Shown: piece after piece, positions 35,815 to 44,526 of the stretch
Position numbering within the stretch: position 1 is the stretch's first letter
Layout: each line of letters starts with the position of its first letter
DNA from: Bordetella hinzii LMG 13501
GTDB lineage: Bacteria; Pseudomonadota; Gammaproteobacteria; Burkholderiales; Burkholderiaceae_B
Length of the DNA stretch: 64,000 bases
NCBI RefSeq assembly: GCF_001548475.1
Contig: NZ_LRUJ01000023.1
Coordinates: forward strand, 1 to 64,000
Direction of reading: 5' to 3'
Program-made: the position numbers and the translations under genes
The notes under the pieces: generated by a model
Database searches by the model: none
Told to the model about the DNA's origin: nothing
What the model saw: only the letters and a program-made list of their open reading frames with translations

Positions 35815-36702
35815 CTATTGCCCCGCCGCTCGCCGGGCGCGCAGCCAGCGCGGGCGCAGTTCGCTCACGATGATGCCCAGCACGATCAGCGCCCCGCCCA
35901 GCAGGGCCAGGGCGGGCAGGCGTTCGCCGGCCATGCGGCCGAAGACGGCCGCCCAGATCGGTTCGCCCGCATAGATGATGGCCGCGCGCGAGGGTTCGAC
36001 GGTTTTCTGGGCCCAGTTCATGGTTGCCTGGATGGCGGCGCTGGCCATGCCCAGGCCTGCCGCCAGGCCCAGCAGCGGCCATGAGAACGGCGGGATATCG
36101 AGCTCGCCGGCCACCGGCATGAGCAGGAAGGCGAACAGCGCGGCAAACCCCAGCTGCGCCACGGTCACGCGCCGCAGATCGACACGTGGCGCGAAGTGGC
36201 TGATCAGCACGATCTCCAGGGCGATGGCGAAGGCGCCCAGCAGGGTCAGGACCTGGCCATACGAAAACGACAGGCTGAAGCCGCCGCCGGCAAAACAGGA
36301 CAGGCCGGCGAAGGCGCACAGCGCGCCGGCCAGGCACATGGCATGCGGGCGGCGGCGCCAGAACAGCCATTGCAGCAAGGGCACCAGGGGCACATAGAGC
36401 CCGGTCAGCAGGCCCGATTCAGAGCTCGGGATGTGCCTCAGGCCCATGGTCTGCAGGCCATAGCCCAGCGCGATCATGGCGCCGATGGCCATGCCGGCCA
36501 GCAGGTCCCGCCGGGTCATGCCGGGCAGAATGCGCCAGGACAGCAGCCCCACGGCCAGCGCCGCGGCGGCGAAGCGGCAGCCGACGAAGAACAGCGCGCC
36601 GCTGTACTGCATCGCCAGTTGCACCAATAGAAAGGTCCCGCCCCAGACCATGGTGATCAAGACAAGGGCGAATTCGGGCAGACGGGAAGAGGATGTACGC
36701 AT
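35815..36702 (-). CDS. EamA/DMT-family transporter
   Basis: Ten-helix drug/metabolite transporter of 295 residues from the ATG at 36700-36702 (MRTSSSRLPEF). Two EamA repeats: ALVLITMVWGGTFLLVQLAM in the first half and the second from about residue 150; TVEPSRAAIIYAGEPIWAAVFG is the usual helix 8-9 signature. An upstream in-frame TTG at 36735 is less likely because it would overlap a TATACT promoter-like sequence. Substrate unknown. Confidence 0.9.
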   Translation of the reverse strand: MRTSSSRLPEFALVLITMVWGGTFLLVQLAMQYSGALFFVGCRFAAAALAVGLLSWRILPGMTRRDLLAGMAIGAMIALGYGLQTMGLRHIPSSESGLLTGLYVPLVPLLQWLFWRRRPHAMCLAGALCAFAGLSCFAGGGFSLSFSYGQVLTLLGAFAIALEIVLISHFAPRVDLRRVTVAQLGFAALFAFLLMPVAGELDIPPFSWPLLGLAAGLGMASAAIQATMNWAQKTVEPSRAAIIYAGEPIWAAVFGRMAGERLPALALLGGALIVLGIIVSELRPRWLRARRAAGQ

Positions 36703-36741
36703 GGTGGCGCGCAGTATAGACAGACGGCGCGGCAACGCTGT

Positions 36742-37368
36742 CTATGGGGCGGGATAGCTCACCACCAATTGCCCGTCGCGGCGCTCCTGGACGAACAAGA
36801 CCATGCTGCCCTTGGGCACCTGCCCCCGCTCGAAACGCCAGTAGGGATTGGCGCCGGGCGCCGCCTGCTGGTATTGGTTGTAGCAGCCGATATGCACTGG
36901 ATCGCCGTCCTGCTCGCTCAGGCCGAGCACGAAGTCGCCGGTCTTTTTCTTGCCGGCCGACACGATGTTGACCGGCGCATAGCGCGTGTGCGCGAAACGC
37001 TCGCGCACCACCGCCTTGAAATACTCGCGCACGGCCGGCTCGATGCGGGCGCGCAGCGCTTCGTCCTGCGGCGCGGCATCCCCGCCCATGCGCGTGACGA
37101 TGCCGGCGGCCTCGCGGCACACAGCCTGCACGCTGGCCTGCAGCTCGGGGCGAAGTCCGGCCATCAGCTGCTCGCGCCGCCAGCCGCCCAGCGCCAGGCC
37201 GGCCACGGCCAGCGCGCAGACGCCCAGGCCGAAACGCCGCGCCCAGGCGGGCCAGGGCGCGCCCATCCGGCCAGCCAGCCACCGCAGCAGCAGGACATGC
37301 AGGCCGGCGGCCAGCAGGGCATAGGCCGCGACCATCCAGACGTGATAGAAGGAGAAAGCGGCCAGCAT
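36742..37368 (-). CDS. Unknown membrane-anchored protein
   Basis: 208 residues. Two hydrophobic segments at about 8-30 and 46-65, then a soluble C-terminal domain of about 140 residues with two conserved-looking cysteines (AVCREAAG and HIGCYNQYQ) and a C-terminal block WRFERGQVPKGSMVLFVQERR. The start (ATG at 37366-37368) overlaps the stop of the next upstream gene as ATGA. I do not recognise the family. It is downstream of another unknown membrane protein and follows the phn operon on the same strand. Confidence 0.65.
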   Translation of the reverse strand: MLAAFSFYHVWMVAAYALLAAGLHVLLLRWLAGRMGAPWPAWARRFGLGVCALAVAGLALGGWRREQLMAGLRPELQASVQAVCREAAGIVTRMGGDAAPQDEALRARIEPAVREYFKAVVRERFAHTRYAPVNIVSAGKKKTGDFVLGLSEQDGDPVHIGCYNQYQQAAPGANPYWRFERGQVPKGSMVLFVQERRDGQLVVSYPAP

Positions 37369-37781
37369 CAACGCTGCTCCTGGCGGCCGCGCAGCGCCAG
37401 CACCGTCATCAGGCCCAGCGACAGACTGGCCAGGACGGCGAGCGCCAGCAGGGGCAGGACGTCGGCGGCCCAATCCAGCAGGCCCGCCAGGCCCAGCGGC
37501 GCGATCACCTGGGCGCGGTAGTCGTCCAGCTCGGCCAGCAGGCGGGTCCAGCCGCAGACGGCCACCGCCCCGTGCACCCATAGCCCGGCCTGCGGGCGCC
37601 AGCGATAGACCAGGCCGGTCAATGCCAGGCAGAGCGCCCAGACGCCGCACACCGCCAGCATGCGGCCGTCGAAAAGCCGGAAACCCGGCTGCGACGCCAG
37701 CCAGATCAGGGCGAAGACCGCCACCGCGCAGGCCAGCCCGAGCGGCCAGGAAACCGGCGAGGGATTCAGTTTGCGAGCCAT
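37368..37781 (-). CDS. Unknown small membrane protein
   Basis: 137 residues from the ATG at 37779-37781 (MARKLNPSPV), with about four hydrophobic segments and a short polar loop (LAELDDYRAQVIAP). Translationally coupled to the downstream unknown gene (ATGA). No family recognised. The 42-base gap after phnM would allow read-through from the phn operon. Confidence 0.62.
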   Translation of the reverse strand: MARKLNPSPVSWPLGLACAVAVFALIWLASQPGFRLFDGRMLAVCGVWALCLALTGLVYRWRPQAGLWVHGAVAVCGWTRLLAELDDYRAQVIAPLGLAGLLDWAADVLPLLALAVLASLSLGLMTVLALRGRQEQR

Positions 37782-37823
37782 GCCCGCCACTATACCCACC
37801 CTGGATGACAAATCCCTTCAAAT

Positions 37824-38990
37824 TCAGGCGGCGGCCGCCAGCGGGGCATAGTCGGCGCTGAACACCAGGCGGCCGGCCGACCAGCTGCGCGTGACCATGG
37901 GCATGCCGGCCACGGCGGCCACGGCGATGAGGTCGGCGCGCAGGCCCTCCCGCAGCCGGCCGCGGTCGGTCAGGCCGCAGGCGTCGGCCGGATTGGCCGT
38001 CACCAGGGCCAGGGCTTGCGGCAGGCTCAGCTCGCTTTGCTGGTGCGCGGCGAACGCCGCCGTGATGAGGGTGGACGGCTGGTAATCGGAGCACAGGCAG
38101 CTCGCCACCCCGGCGCGGATGGCCTCGATCGCCCGGATCGATCCGCTCTGGCTCTGCCCGCGCACCACATTGGGCGCGCCGAATATCGTCGGCAGGCCGC
38201 AGGAAACCGCCGCCTTGGCGGTGTCGAGGTTGATGGGAAACTCGCTCATGCTCACGCCCAGATTGCGCATGGTCGCCACGCGCTGCACCGAATCGTCGTC
38301 ATGGCTGGCCGTGGGGATGCCCAGGGCATGGGCCTGCCCGAGGAGACGTTCGACCCTGTCCACCGCGCCTTCGCGCCCCTGTGCCTTGCGCCGCGCCACC
38401 TCCTCGGCCTCCTCGCGCGAATAAGCATGGTTGCCCATGACGTATTGCAGATAGGCCTCCAGCGTCTTGAACTGCCCCTGTCCCGGCGAATGATCCATCA
38501 CGGACAGCAGGTCCACGACGCCCTCCTCCATCAACCCGGCCAGCACCGGCTCGGCGCCATGGTCGGTGATTTCATACCGGCAATGCACGCGGTTGTCGAC
38601 CAGGCTGTGCCGGCGGAAGGCGCGGACCAGGCGCGCCACCTCGGCGGCCGTGTCGTTGTTGCGCATGCCCAGGTCGCGGCTGGCGAAGGACATGGCGTGA
38701 AACGGCGTCGTGATGCCGGCCGCGGCGTTGCGGCGATCCACCTGGGCCACGGCGAAATCCAGCGGAAACAGCACCTTGGCGCGCGGCTCGGCCTCCTTCT
38801 CGATGGCGTCGCAATGCAGATCGATCAACCCGGGCATCAGGTACTGGCCCTGGAGGTCCACCTCGCGCGCGCCCGGCGCGGCGACGGGATTGATGGCCAG
38901 GATGCGGTCGTCTTCCAACAGCAGGCTGGCATCGTCGAGCACAGTGTCATCCAGCACGAGGCGGGCATGGGTCAAATAGGTCTGAGGCAT
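37824..38990 (-). CDS. phnM: Alpha-D-ribose 1-methylphosphonate 5-triphosphate diphosphatase
   Basis: Amidohydrolase-superfamily enzyme that removes pyrophosphate from the triphosphate made by PhnGHIL, giving the PhnJ substrate. 388 residues from the ATG at 38988-38990 (MPQTYLTHAR). Metal-site and family blocks: PGLIDLHCDAIEK, GITTPFHAMSF, SVMDHSPGQGQF, SHDDD, FGAPNVVRG, LCSDYQPSTL. Last gene of phnGHIJKLM. A second paralogue lies at 44527-45708; this one has the more E. coli-like MDHSPGQ block and is the better candidate for the pathway step. Confidence 0.92.
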   Translation of the reverse strand: MPQTYLTHARLVLDDTVLDDASLLLEDDRILAINPVAAPGAREVDLQGQYLMPGLIDLHCDAIEKEAEPRAKVLFPLDFAVAQVDRRNAAAGITTPFHAMSFASRDLGMRNNDTAAEVARLVRAFRRHSLVDNRVHCRYEITDHGAEPVLAGLMEEGVVDLLSVMDHSPGQGQFKTLEAYLQYVMGNHAYSREEAEEVARRKAQGREGAVDRVERLLGQAHALGIPTASHDDDSVQRVATMRNLGVSMSEFPINLDTAKAAVSCGLPTIFGAPNVVRGQSQSGSIRAIEAIRAGVASCLCSDYQPSTLITAAFAAHQQSELSLPQALALVTANPADACGLTDRGRLREGLRADLIAVAAVAGMPMVTRSWSAGRLVFSADYAPLAAAA

Positions 38991-39006
38991 GCGGAGAACT
39001 CCGGTA

Positions 39007-39717
39007 TCAGGCCGGCGCGCGGCCGGCGGGACGCAGCGGCAGCATGCGCGTGGCCACGGCCTGGCGCACGGCTTCATCATGGAAAATGCCGATCAGGCAG
39101 CGGCCGGCGGCGGCGGCTTCGCGGATGAGATCCACCACGACCTGTCGGTTGTCCGCGTCCAGCGAGGCGGTGGGCTCGTCCAGCAGCAGGATGGGATGTC
39201 CGCCCACCAGGCCGCGGGCGATGTTCACGCGCTGCTGTTCGCCGCCCGAGAAGGTCGCCGGCGGCAGGTCCCACAGGCGTTCGGGAAGGTTGAGCCGGGA
39301 CAGCAGCGCGGCCGCGGCATCGCGCGCCGGCGCCGCGGCCACGCCGCGCATGCGCAGCGGTTCGGCCGCCACGTCCAGCGCGGACACGCGCGGGATGGCG
39401 CGCAGAAACTGGCTGACATAGCCCAGCGTGTCGCGGCGCAGGCGCAGGATCTCGCGCGGCGCGGCCCGCGCGAGCGCCAGCCACTGCCCCTCATGGCGCA
39501 GGCCGATGCTGCCGGCGCTGGCCAGATAGTTGCCGTAGAGGCAGCGCAGCAGCGTGCTCTTGCCGGTGCCCGACGGGCCGTCCAGCACCAGGCATTCGCC
39601 GGCCGCCGCCTCGAAGGAAACGTCCCGCAGCACGGGCAGGCTGGCGCCGCCCTGGTTGTGCAGGGTGAAAGTCTTGGACAGGCCGCTGACCGCGACCAGG
39701 GTGTGGGCTTGCGTCAT
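39007..39717 (-). CDS. phnL: C-P lyase system ABC-type ATPase PhnL
   Basis: 236 residues from the ATG at 39715-39717 (MTQAHTLVAVSG). Part of the PhnGHIL enzyme set that makes ribosyl-phosphonate triphosphate; despite the ABC fold it is not an importer ATPase. Walker A GPSGTGKST, signature SGGEQQRVNIARGL, Walker B ILLLDEPTASLD and FHDEAVR. Two bases after the phnK stop. Confidence 0.92.
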   Translation of the reverse strand: MTQAHTLVAVSGLSKTFTLHNQGGASLPVLRDVSFEAAAGECLVLDGPSGTGKSTLLRCLYGNYLASAGSIGLRHEGQWLALARAAPREILRLRRDTLGYVSQFLRAIPRVSALDVAAEPLRMRGVAAAPARDAAAALLSRLNLPERLWDLPPATFSGGEQQRVNIARGLVGGHPILLLDEPTASLDADNRQVVVDLIREAAAAGRCLIGIFHDEAVRQAVATRMLPLRPAGRAPA

Positions 39718-39719
39718 CG

Positions 39720-40496
39720 TCAACTCTGCAGGATGGAGGAAACCAGCAACTGGGTGTAGGGATGCTGGGGATCGTCCAGGATCTGGTCGGTCAGGCCGCT
39801 CTCGACCACGCGCCCGCCGCGCATGACCAGGGTGCGGTGCGCCAGCAGGCGCGCCACGGCCAAATCGTGGGTGACGATGATGGCCGCCAGGCCCAGGTCG
39901 GCCACCAGCTGGCGCAGCAGGTCCAGCAGGCGGGCCTGCACCGAGACGTCCAGCGAAGCGGTGGGCTCGTCCATGAAGACCAGGCGCGGACGGGTCACCA
40001 GGTTGCGCGCGATCTGCAGGCGCTGCTGCATGCCGCCCGAGAACTGCGACGGCGCGTCGTCCACGCGGGCCACATCGATCTCCATCTTGCGCAGCCAGGC
40101 CGAGGCCTCGCCGCGCAGCTCGCCGTAATGGCGCCCGCCGATGGCCATGAGGCGCTCGGCCACGTTGGCGCCCGCGCTCACGCGCATGCGCAGGCCATCG
40201 CGGGGGTTCTGGCGCACGAAGCCCCAATCCGTGCGGGCCAGCAGGCGCAGCCGCGCCTCGGTCAGGCTGGCCAGCGATACCGGCCCCTGGTCCCGGGTGT
40301 CGAACCAGACGCTGCCCGACTCCGGCATGACCTGCCAGGACACGGCTTGCAGCAGCGTGCTCTTGCCCGAACCGGACTCTCCCACCACGCAAAGCACTTC
40401 GCCCGGGAAGAGATCGAAACTGACGCCGCGGCAGCCATGCACGCCGTCCCAGGTATGGGTCAGCTCGCGTACCGACAGCAAGGGCTGCTCTGTCAT
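39720..40496 (-). CDS. phnK: C-P lyase system ABC-type ATPase PhnK
   Basis: 258 residues. Binds the PhnGHIJ core complex. Walker A GESGSGKST, the PhnK-type segment RTDWGFVRQNPRDGLRM, signature SGGMQQRLQIARNL and Walker B LVFMDEPTASLDVSVQ. The ATG overlaps the phnJ stop (ATGA). Confidence 0.93.
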   Translation of the reverse strand: MTEQPLLSVRELTHTWDGVHGCRGVSFDLFPGEVLCVVGESGSGKSTLLQAVSWQVMPESGSVWFDTRDQGPVSLASLTEARLRLLARTDWGFVRQNPRDGLRMRVSAGANVAERLMAIGGRHYGELRGEASAWLRKMEIDVARVDDAPSQFSGGMQQRLQIARNLVTRPRLVFMDEPTASLDVSVQARLLDLLRQLVADLGLAAIIVTHDLAVARLLAHRTLVMRGGRVVESGLTDQILDDPQHPYTQLLVSSILQS

Positions 40497-41368
40497 GCGG
40501 CCTCCCGCGCGGCGGTGAAGTCAGGCCCGCGATGGCCGGCGGCCAGGCGGCCGGCGCAGTATTCCGTATCCGAGCACACAAAGCGGCGCGCGCCTTGGTC
40601 GTCCATGATGATCTCGTCCAGGAAACTGTCGCGCGCGCCGCATTGGGCGCAGCAATCGCGCCATTGCTCGACGCGGAAAGGATGGTCTTCGAAGTCCAGG
40701 CTCTTGACGCGCGTATAAGGCGGCACGGCGTAGACCCGCTTCTCGCGCCCGGCCCCGAAAAGCATGAGGGCGGGGCTGCCGTCCAGCTTGGGATTGTCGA
40801 ATTTGGGGATGGGCGAAGGCCGCATCAGGTAGCGCCCGTTGACCACCACCGGATAGTCGTAAGTGGTGGCGATATGCCCGTGGCGCGCGATGTCCTCGTA
40901 GAGATTGACGTGCATGCCGCCATACTCGGCCAGCGCGTGCATGACGCGCGTCTCGGCCTCGCTGGGCTCCAGCCAGCGCAGCGGCTCGGGGATGGGCACC
41001 TGGAACACCATGATCTGCCCTTCGGACAGCGGGGTTTCGGGGATGCGGTGGCGGGTCTGGATCAGGGTCGCCGCGCGCGTGGATTCGGTCGTCCTCACGC
41101 CCGTCACCCGGCCGAAGAAGCGCCGGATATTGATGGCATTGGTGGTGTCGTCCGAACCCTGGTCGATGACTTTGAGCACATCTTCGCGCCCGATGATGGA
41201 AGCCGTCACCTGGATGCCGCCAGTGCCCCAGCCGTAGGGCAGCGGCATCTCGCGCCCGCCAAAGGGCACTTGGTAGCCGGGAATCGCCACGGCCTTGAGC
41301 AGCGCGCGGCGGATCATGCGCTTGGTCGACTCATCCAGATAGCCGAAGTTGTAGGCGTTGTCGGTCAT
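40493..41368 (-). CDS. phnJ: C-P lyase, radical SAM phosphonate-cleaving subunit
   Basis: Cleaves the carbon-phosphorus bond of ribosyl-phosphonate, releasing an alkane and the cyclic ribose phosphate. 291 residues. The four iron-sulphur/catalytic cysteines are intact near the C-terminus: CAQC and, about 21 residues on, CSDTEYC (the PhnJ CxxC...C-x5-C pattern rather than classic CxxxCxxC). The start MTDNAYNFGYLDE matches the family. Overlaps both phnI and phnK by 4 bp. Confidence 0.96.
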   Translation of the reverse strand: MTDNAYNFGYLDESTKRMIRRALLKAVAIPGYQVPFGGREMPLPYGWGTGGIQVTASIIGREDVLKVIDQGSDDTTNAINIRRFFGRVTGVRTTESTRAATLIQTRHRIPETPLSEGQIMVFQVPIPEPLRWLEPSEAETRVMHALAEYGGMHVNLYEDIARHGHIATTYDYPVVVNGRYLMRPSPIPKFDNPKLDGSPALMLFGAGREKRVYAVPPYTRVKSLDFEDHPFRVEQWRDCCAQCGARDSFLDEIIMDDQGARRFVCSDTEYCAGRLAAGHRGPDFTAAREAA

Positions 41369-42480
41369 GATGCGAAAACCTCATCGGTCCGGGCCGGGCT
41401 GGCCTGGGCCTGTTCGAACTCGGCGCGCAGGCGGCGCACCAGTTCCAGATTGGCTTGGAAATCGACGTAGTGCGGCAGCTTCAGGTGCTGCACGAAACCC
41501 GAGGCCTCCACGTTGTCGCTGTGGTAGAGCACGAACTCATGATCGTTGGCCGGCGCGTCCGCCGCCTCGCCCAGCTCGCGCGCGCGCAGGGCGCGGTCCA
41601 CCAGGGCCATGGACATGGCGCGGCGCTCGCCGTAGCCGAAGGCCAGCCCATAGCCGCGGGTAAAACGCGGCGCCTGGCGGGCGGCGCCACCAAATTGGCT
41701 GACCATCTGGCATTCGGTCAATTCGATCTCGCCCACGGTGACGGCATATCCCAACTCCTCGATCACCATCTCGACCTCGGCGTCGCCCAGCCGTATCTCG
41801 GCCGCGAAAGGATGGGTATTGCCGTAGCCGCGCTGGGTGGAATAGCCCATGGACAGCAGAAAACCCTCGTCGGCCCGCGCCAGGTTCTGCAAGCGGGCGG
41901 CGCGGTCCGCCGGAAACCGCAGCGGTTCGCGCGTCAGGTCATAGGGCGCGGGATCCCCGTCGGCCGGAAGTTCCGGATCGATGAGCGCGTCGCGCGCCAG
42001 CAGTTCGGTCACGCGCGGCATGGGCTCGCCGGCCGCCGTGCCCGAGGGCGCCGCCGCGGGCGGCTCGCGCGCCTCGTCGAGCAAGGAAAAATCCAGCAGC
42101 CGCTGGGTGTAATCGTAGGTCGGCCCCAGCATCTGTCCGCCGGGCAGGTCTTTGAAGGTCGACGAGATGCGGCGCTGCAGGCGCATCGCGGCGGTATCCA
42201 CCGGCCGCGTATAGCCGAAGCGCGGCAGGGTCGTGCGATAGGCGCGCAACAGGAACACGGCTTCGATGGCGTCGCCCGCGGCCTGCTTGAGCGCCAGCGC
42301 GGCGAGCTGCGGGTCGTAAAGCGAGCCCTCGGCCATGACCCGCGAGACGGCCAGCGGCATCTGCTCGCGGATCTGCGCGATGGATAGCTCGGGCACGCGG
42401 AGATCGCCGCGCCGGTAGTGGTCCAGCAGGCGGTAGGAATTGAGGATGGCCTTCTCGCCACCTTTGACGGCTACATACAT
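41365..42480 (-). CDS. phnI: C-P lyase subunit PhnI (nucleosidase-like)
   Basis: 371 residues. With PhnG, PhnH and PhnL it exchanges the adenine of ATP for the phosphonate. The beginning MYVAVKGGEKAILNSYRLL and the inner segments MAEGSLYDPQLAALALKQA and GYTRPVDTAAMRL are typical. One base separates its start from the phnH stop. Confidence 0.95.
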   Translation of the reverse strand: MYVAVKGGEKAILNSYRLLDHYRRGDLRVPELSIAQIREQMPLAVSRVMAEGSLYDPQLAALALKQAAGDAIEAVFLLRAYRTTLPRFGYTRPVDTAAMRLQRRISSTFKDLPGGQMLGPTYDYTQRLLDFSLLDEAREPPAAAPSGTAAGEPMPRVTELLARDALIDPELPADGDPAPYDLTREPLRFPADRAARLQNLARADEGFLLSMGYSTQRGYGNTHPFAAEIRLGDAEVEMVIEELGYAVTVGEIELTECQMVSQFGGAARQAPRFTRGYGLAFGYGERRAMSMALVDRALRARELGEAADAPANDHEFVLYHSDNVEASGFVQHLKLPHYVDFQANLELVRRLRAEFEQAQASPARTDEVFAS

Positions 42481-42481
42481 A

Positions 42482-43078
42482 TCAGGGCTCCACGATGGTG
42501 CTGCGGGGCAGGCCGCTCAGCCGCTCTGCCTGCGTGAAGAAGACGTCGACGCCCAGCGGAAAGCGTTGGTGGTTGCGTTTCCACTCCGCCCAGAACCCCT
42601 CGGGCAGGCCCTGCACCGCCAATTGGCGGCGTCCCGGGATGCCGGGCCCGGCCAGGTTCACGCCGGGCGCCTGCGCCAGGCCGGCGACCTCCAGGATGAG
42701 CGTGGCGGAGCGGTCCGGGTAGGCGGGGTCGCCTTGCGCAAGCTGCGACAGCTCGGGCGCCACGTGGCCGGCGGGCACCGCCACGAAGGCGGCCAGCGCG
42801 GCCTCCCCGGTCAGCGGGCAACCGCAATGAAAGCGCAGATAGGCGGCCACCGAGGGATGCACGCCAGGCGGCAGCCAGACAGGGGTATCGGCGTCGGCCA
42901 GCGTCAAAAGCAAGCCTGTCATGGCGCGGCCCAGTCCTGGCGGCAGTTCCTGGCTGCCGGTCATCGCCGTGACGCGGCCCGGCTGGGCCAAGGCGTCCAG
43001 GGCCAGCCGGAAGCTCGCCTGGGCTTCATCCACCGGGGCGCTGAAACCCGCCAGCGGCAGCACGGTTGTCGTGTTCAT
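42482..43078 (-). CDS. phnH: C-P lyase subunit PhnH
   Basis: 198 residues from the ATG at 43076-43078 (MNTTTVLPLAG). Scaffold subunit of the PhnGHIJ core. Family features: QASFRLALDALAQPGRV, TLADADTPVWL, and the C-terminal FPLGVDVFFTQAERLSGLPRST. It starts 2 bases after the phnG stop region. Confidence 0.94.
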   Translation of the reverse strand: MNTTTVLPLAGFSAPVDEAQASFRLALDALAQPGRVTAMTGSQELPPGLGRAMTGLLLTLADADTPVWLPPGVHPSVAAYLRFHCGCPLTGEAALAAFVAVPAGHVAPELSQLAQGDPAYPDRSATLILEVAGLAQAPGVNLAGPGIPGRRQLAVQGLPEGFWAEWKRNHQRFPLGVDVFFTQAERLSGLPRSTIVEP

Positions 43079-43079
43079 A

Positions 43080-43544
43080 TCAGTCCTCGCCCCGCACCAT
43101 CGTGAAGAATTCAACCTTGGTGGCCGCCGCCTGGCCGGCTCGCCGCGCACGGCGCTCGCCGCGCGCCCGCTCCAGGGGATCGAGCACCTCGTCGCGCAAG
43201 CGCTGCCGCCACTGGGGCAATTGCATCAAGGCATCCAGCAAGGCCGCCTGGCGCGCATGGCGCGCATTGCGTCCCTGCACATAGGCCACGCCCATCACTC
43301 CTTGCGGCAGGGCAAGCGCGCAGCGCGTGATGGTCATCTCGCCGAGGTTGAACTGCGCGCCGGTGCCGCCGCTGCGGGCCCGCACCATGGTCATGCCGGT
43401 CTGCGGCTCGCGCAGCATGCGCGGCTCGGGCAGGCCGGCCAGGCCGCCAAACAGCCGATCCAGCTCATCGGGGTGCGCCAGGGCCAGCGTGCGCATCCAG
43501 GCGGCCCGCGCGTCCCGGTCTTGGGGTGCAGCTTGGGTTTCCAT
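43080..43544 (-). CDS. phnG: C-P lyase subunit PhnG
   Basis: 154 residues, the first gene of phnGHIJKLM. Blocks: AWMRTLALAHPDEL, REPQTGMTMVRARSGGTGAQFNLGEMTITRCAL, and the C-terminal KVEFFTMVRGED. The GAGGA ribosome site lies 5 bases upstream. The upstream region (43545-43707) carries a promoter, a PhnF operator and a Pho-box-like repeat. Confidence 0.94.
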   Translation of the reverse strand: METQAAPQDRDARAAWMRTLALAHPDELDRLFGGLAGLPEPRMLREPQTGMTMVRARSGGTGAQFNLGEMTITRCALALPQGVMGVAYVQGRNARHARQAALLDALMQLPQWRQRLRDEVLDPLERARGERRARRAGQAAATKVEFFTMVRGED

Positions 43545-43555
43545 ATTTCCTCTAA

Positions 43556-43567
43556 ACGTCTAGATGA
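43556..43567. promoter_or_regulatory. PhnF operator at the phnG promoter
   Basis: ACGTCTAGATGA, a near-palindrome (CGTCTAGA core), between the inferred transcription start (about 43570) and the phnG ribosome site, where a bound repressor would block transcription. The same core recurs at 44482-44492 before phnM2. Confidence 0.65.
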
Positions 43568-43576
43568 TTTGGAGGC

Positions 43577-43605
43577 AGTGTAGCCAGCGACAGCCTCCAC
43601 TTCAA
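43577..43605 (-). promoter_or_regulatory. phnG operon promoter
   Basis: On the minus strand: -35 TTGAAG (43600-43605), exactly 17 bp, -10 TACACT (43577-43582). About 33 bases upstream of the start codon, with the PhnF operator immediately downstream. Confidence 0.6.
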
Positions 43606-43614
43606 CAAACCGGG

Positions 43615-43632
43615 ATGAATTTTTGATGACAA
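43615..43632 (-). promoter_or_regulatory. Weak Pho-box-like repeat upstream of phnG
   Basis: Minus strand TTGTCAT CAAA AATTCAT, a 7-4-7 repeat matching the CTGTCAT half-site at 6/7 and 4/7. It ends 9 bp upstream of the -35, which is not the standard overlapping position, so confidence is limited. Confidence 0.35.
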
Positions 43633-43707
43633 TCGCCCTTGGGCCCGACATGGGGCAAAATGCGGCAGTTCATGGGCGCGTGCCCGATCTTGACACGAGA
43701 AAGACAT

Positions 43708-44445
43708 ATGGTTGAACGAGGTTCCGGCGTTGCCGTGTGGCGACAGATAGGCGAGCAATTGGCCGAAGACATCCGGGCCAAGCGCTATCCGGCCGGCGAG
43801 CAGATGCCGCCCGAACCCGAACTGGCGGCGCGCTTTGGCGTCAACCGCCACACCATCCGCCGCGCCATGTCCGAACTGGAACAGCTGGGGCTGGTGCGTA
43901 TCGAACAGGGCCGGGGCACCTTCGTGCAGGAGCATGCCATCGATTACGCCATCGGGCGGCGCACGCGCTTTTCCGAGAATCTGCGCAGCCAGGGCCTGGA
44001 CGGCCATGTCGAGCTGCTCGACAGCCAGACCCTGCGCGCACCCGACATCGCGCGCCACCTGGGTCTGGCGCGCAATGCCTCGCTGCTGCGCGTGGCCCTG
44101 GTCGGCCGCGCCGAACTGGCCCGCGGCGAACACACGCCCATCAGCGTGTCCGAACACTATCTGGAGGCCAGGCGCTTTCCCGGTTTCGCCGAAGCGCTGC
44201 AAGCCCAGCGTTCGATCTCCAAGGTCTATGCGCATTTCGGCATACAGGACTACACGCGCAAATGGTCGCGCATCACGGCCGTCCTGCCCCCGGCCGAGAC
44301 GGCGCGCCAGCTCGGCCAGCCCAAGACCCGGCCCATCCTGCAGGTGGAGGCCTTGAACGTCGACGCCGACGGCCGGCCCTTGCAATACGGCGTTACCCGC
44401 TTTGCCGGCGACTGGGTGCAGCTCCTGATCGACGAGAACGCCTGA
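43708..44445 (+). CDS. phnF: GntR/HutC-family regulator PhnF
   Basis: 245 residues from the ATG at 43708 (MVERGSGVAVW). An N-terminal winged helix (GEQLAEDIRAKRYPAGEQMPPEPELAARFGVNRHTIRRAM, here spanning about residues 12-55) and a C-terminal UTRA effector domain (FSENLRSQGLDG ... QVEALNVDADGRPLQYGVTRF). It is divergent from phnG. The paired CGTCTAGA sites at both metabolic phn promoters are its likely targets, and it most likely represses them until a phosphonate signal or starvation. Confidence 0.9.
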   Translation: MVERGSGVAVWRQIGEQLAEDIRAKRYPAGEQMPPEPELAARFGVNRHTIRRAMSELEQLGLVRIEQGRGTFVQEHAIDYAIGRRTRFSENLRSQGLDGHVELLDSQTLRAPDIARHLGLARNASLLRVALVGRAELARGEHTPISVSEHYLEARRFPGFAEALQAQRSISKVYAHFGIQDYTRKWSRITAVLPPAETARQLGQPKTRPILQVEALNVDADGRPLQYGVTRFAGDWVQLLIDENA

Positions 44446-44481
44446 CATCCTTCCCGGCGCTGGGCAAGAGCCACCTAAATT

Positions 44482-44492
44482 CGTCTAGACAT
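44482..44492. promoter_or_regulatory. PhnF operator upstream of phnM2
   Basis: CGTCTAGACAT with the perfect palindrome GTCTAGAC, 35 bases before the phnM2 start; shares CGTCTAGA with the phnG operator. Confidence 0.62.
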
Positions 44493-44526
44493 CCGGTTGT
44501 CATGATGTCGGCGTAGCTTGACGGAC

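Noticed and set aside
36703-36735. TTG start extending the EamA transporter by 11 residues
   Set aside because: The extension overlaps a TATACT promoter-like hexamer and lacks a ribosome site; the ATG at 36702 gives a normal EamA N-terminus.
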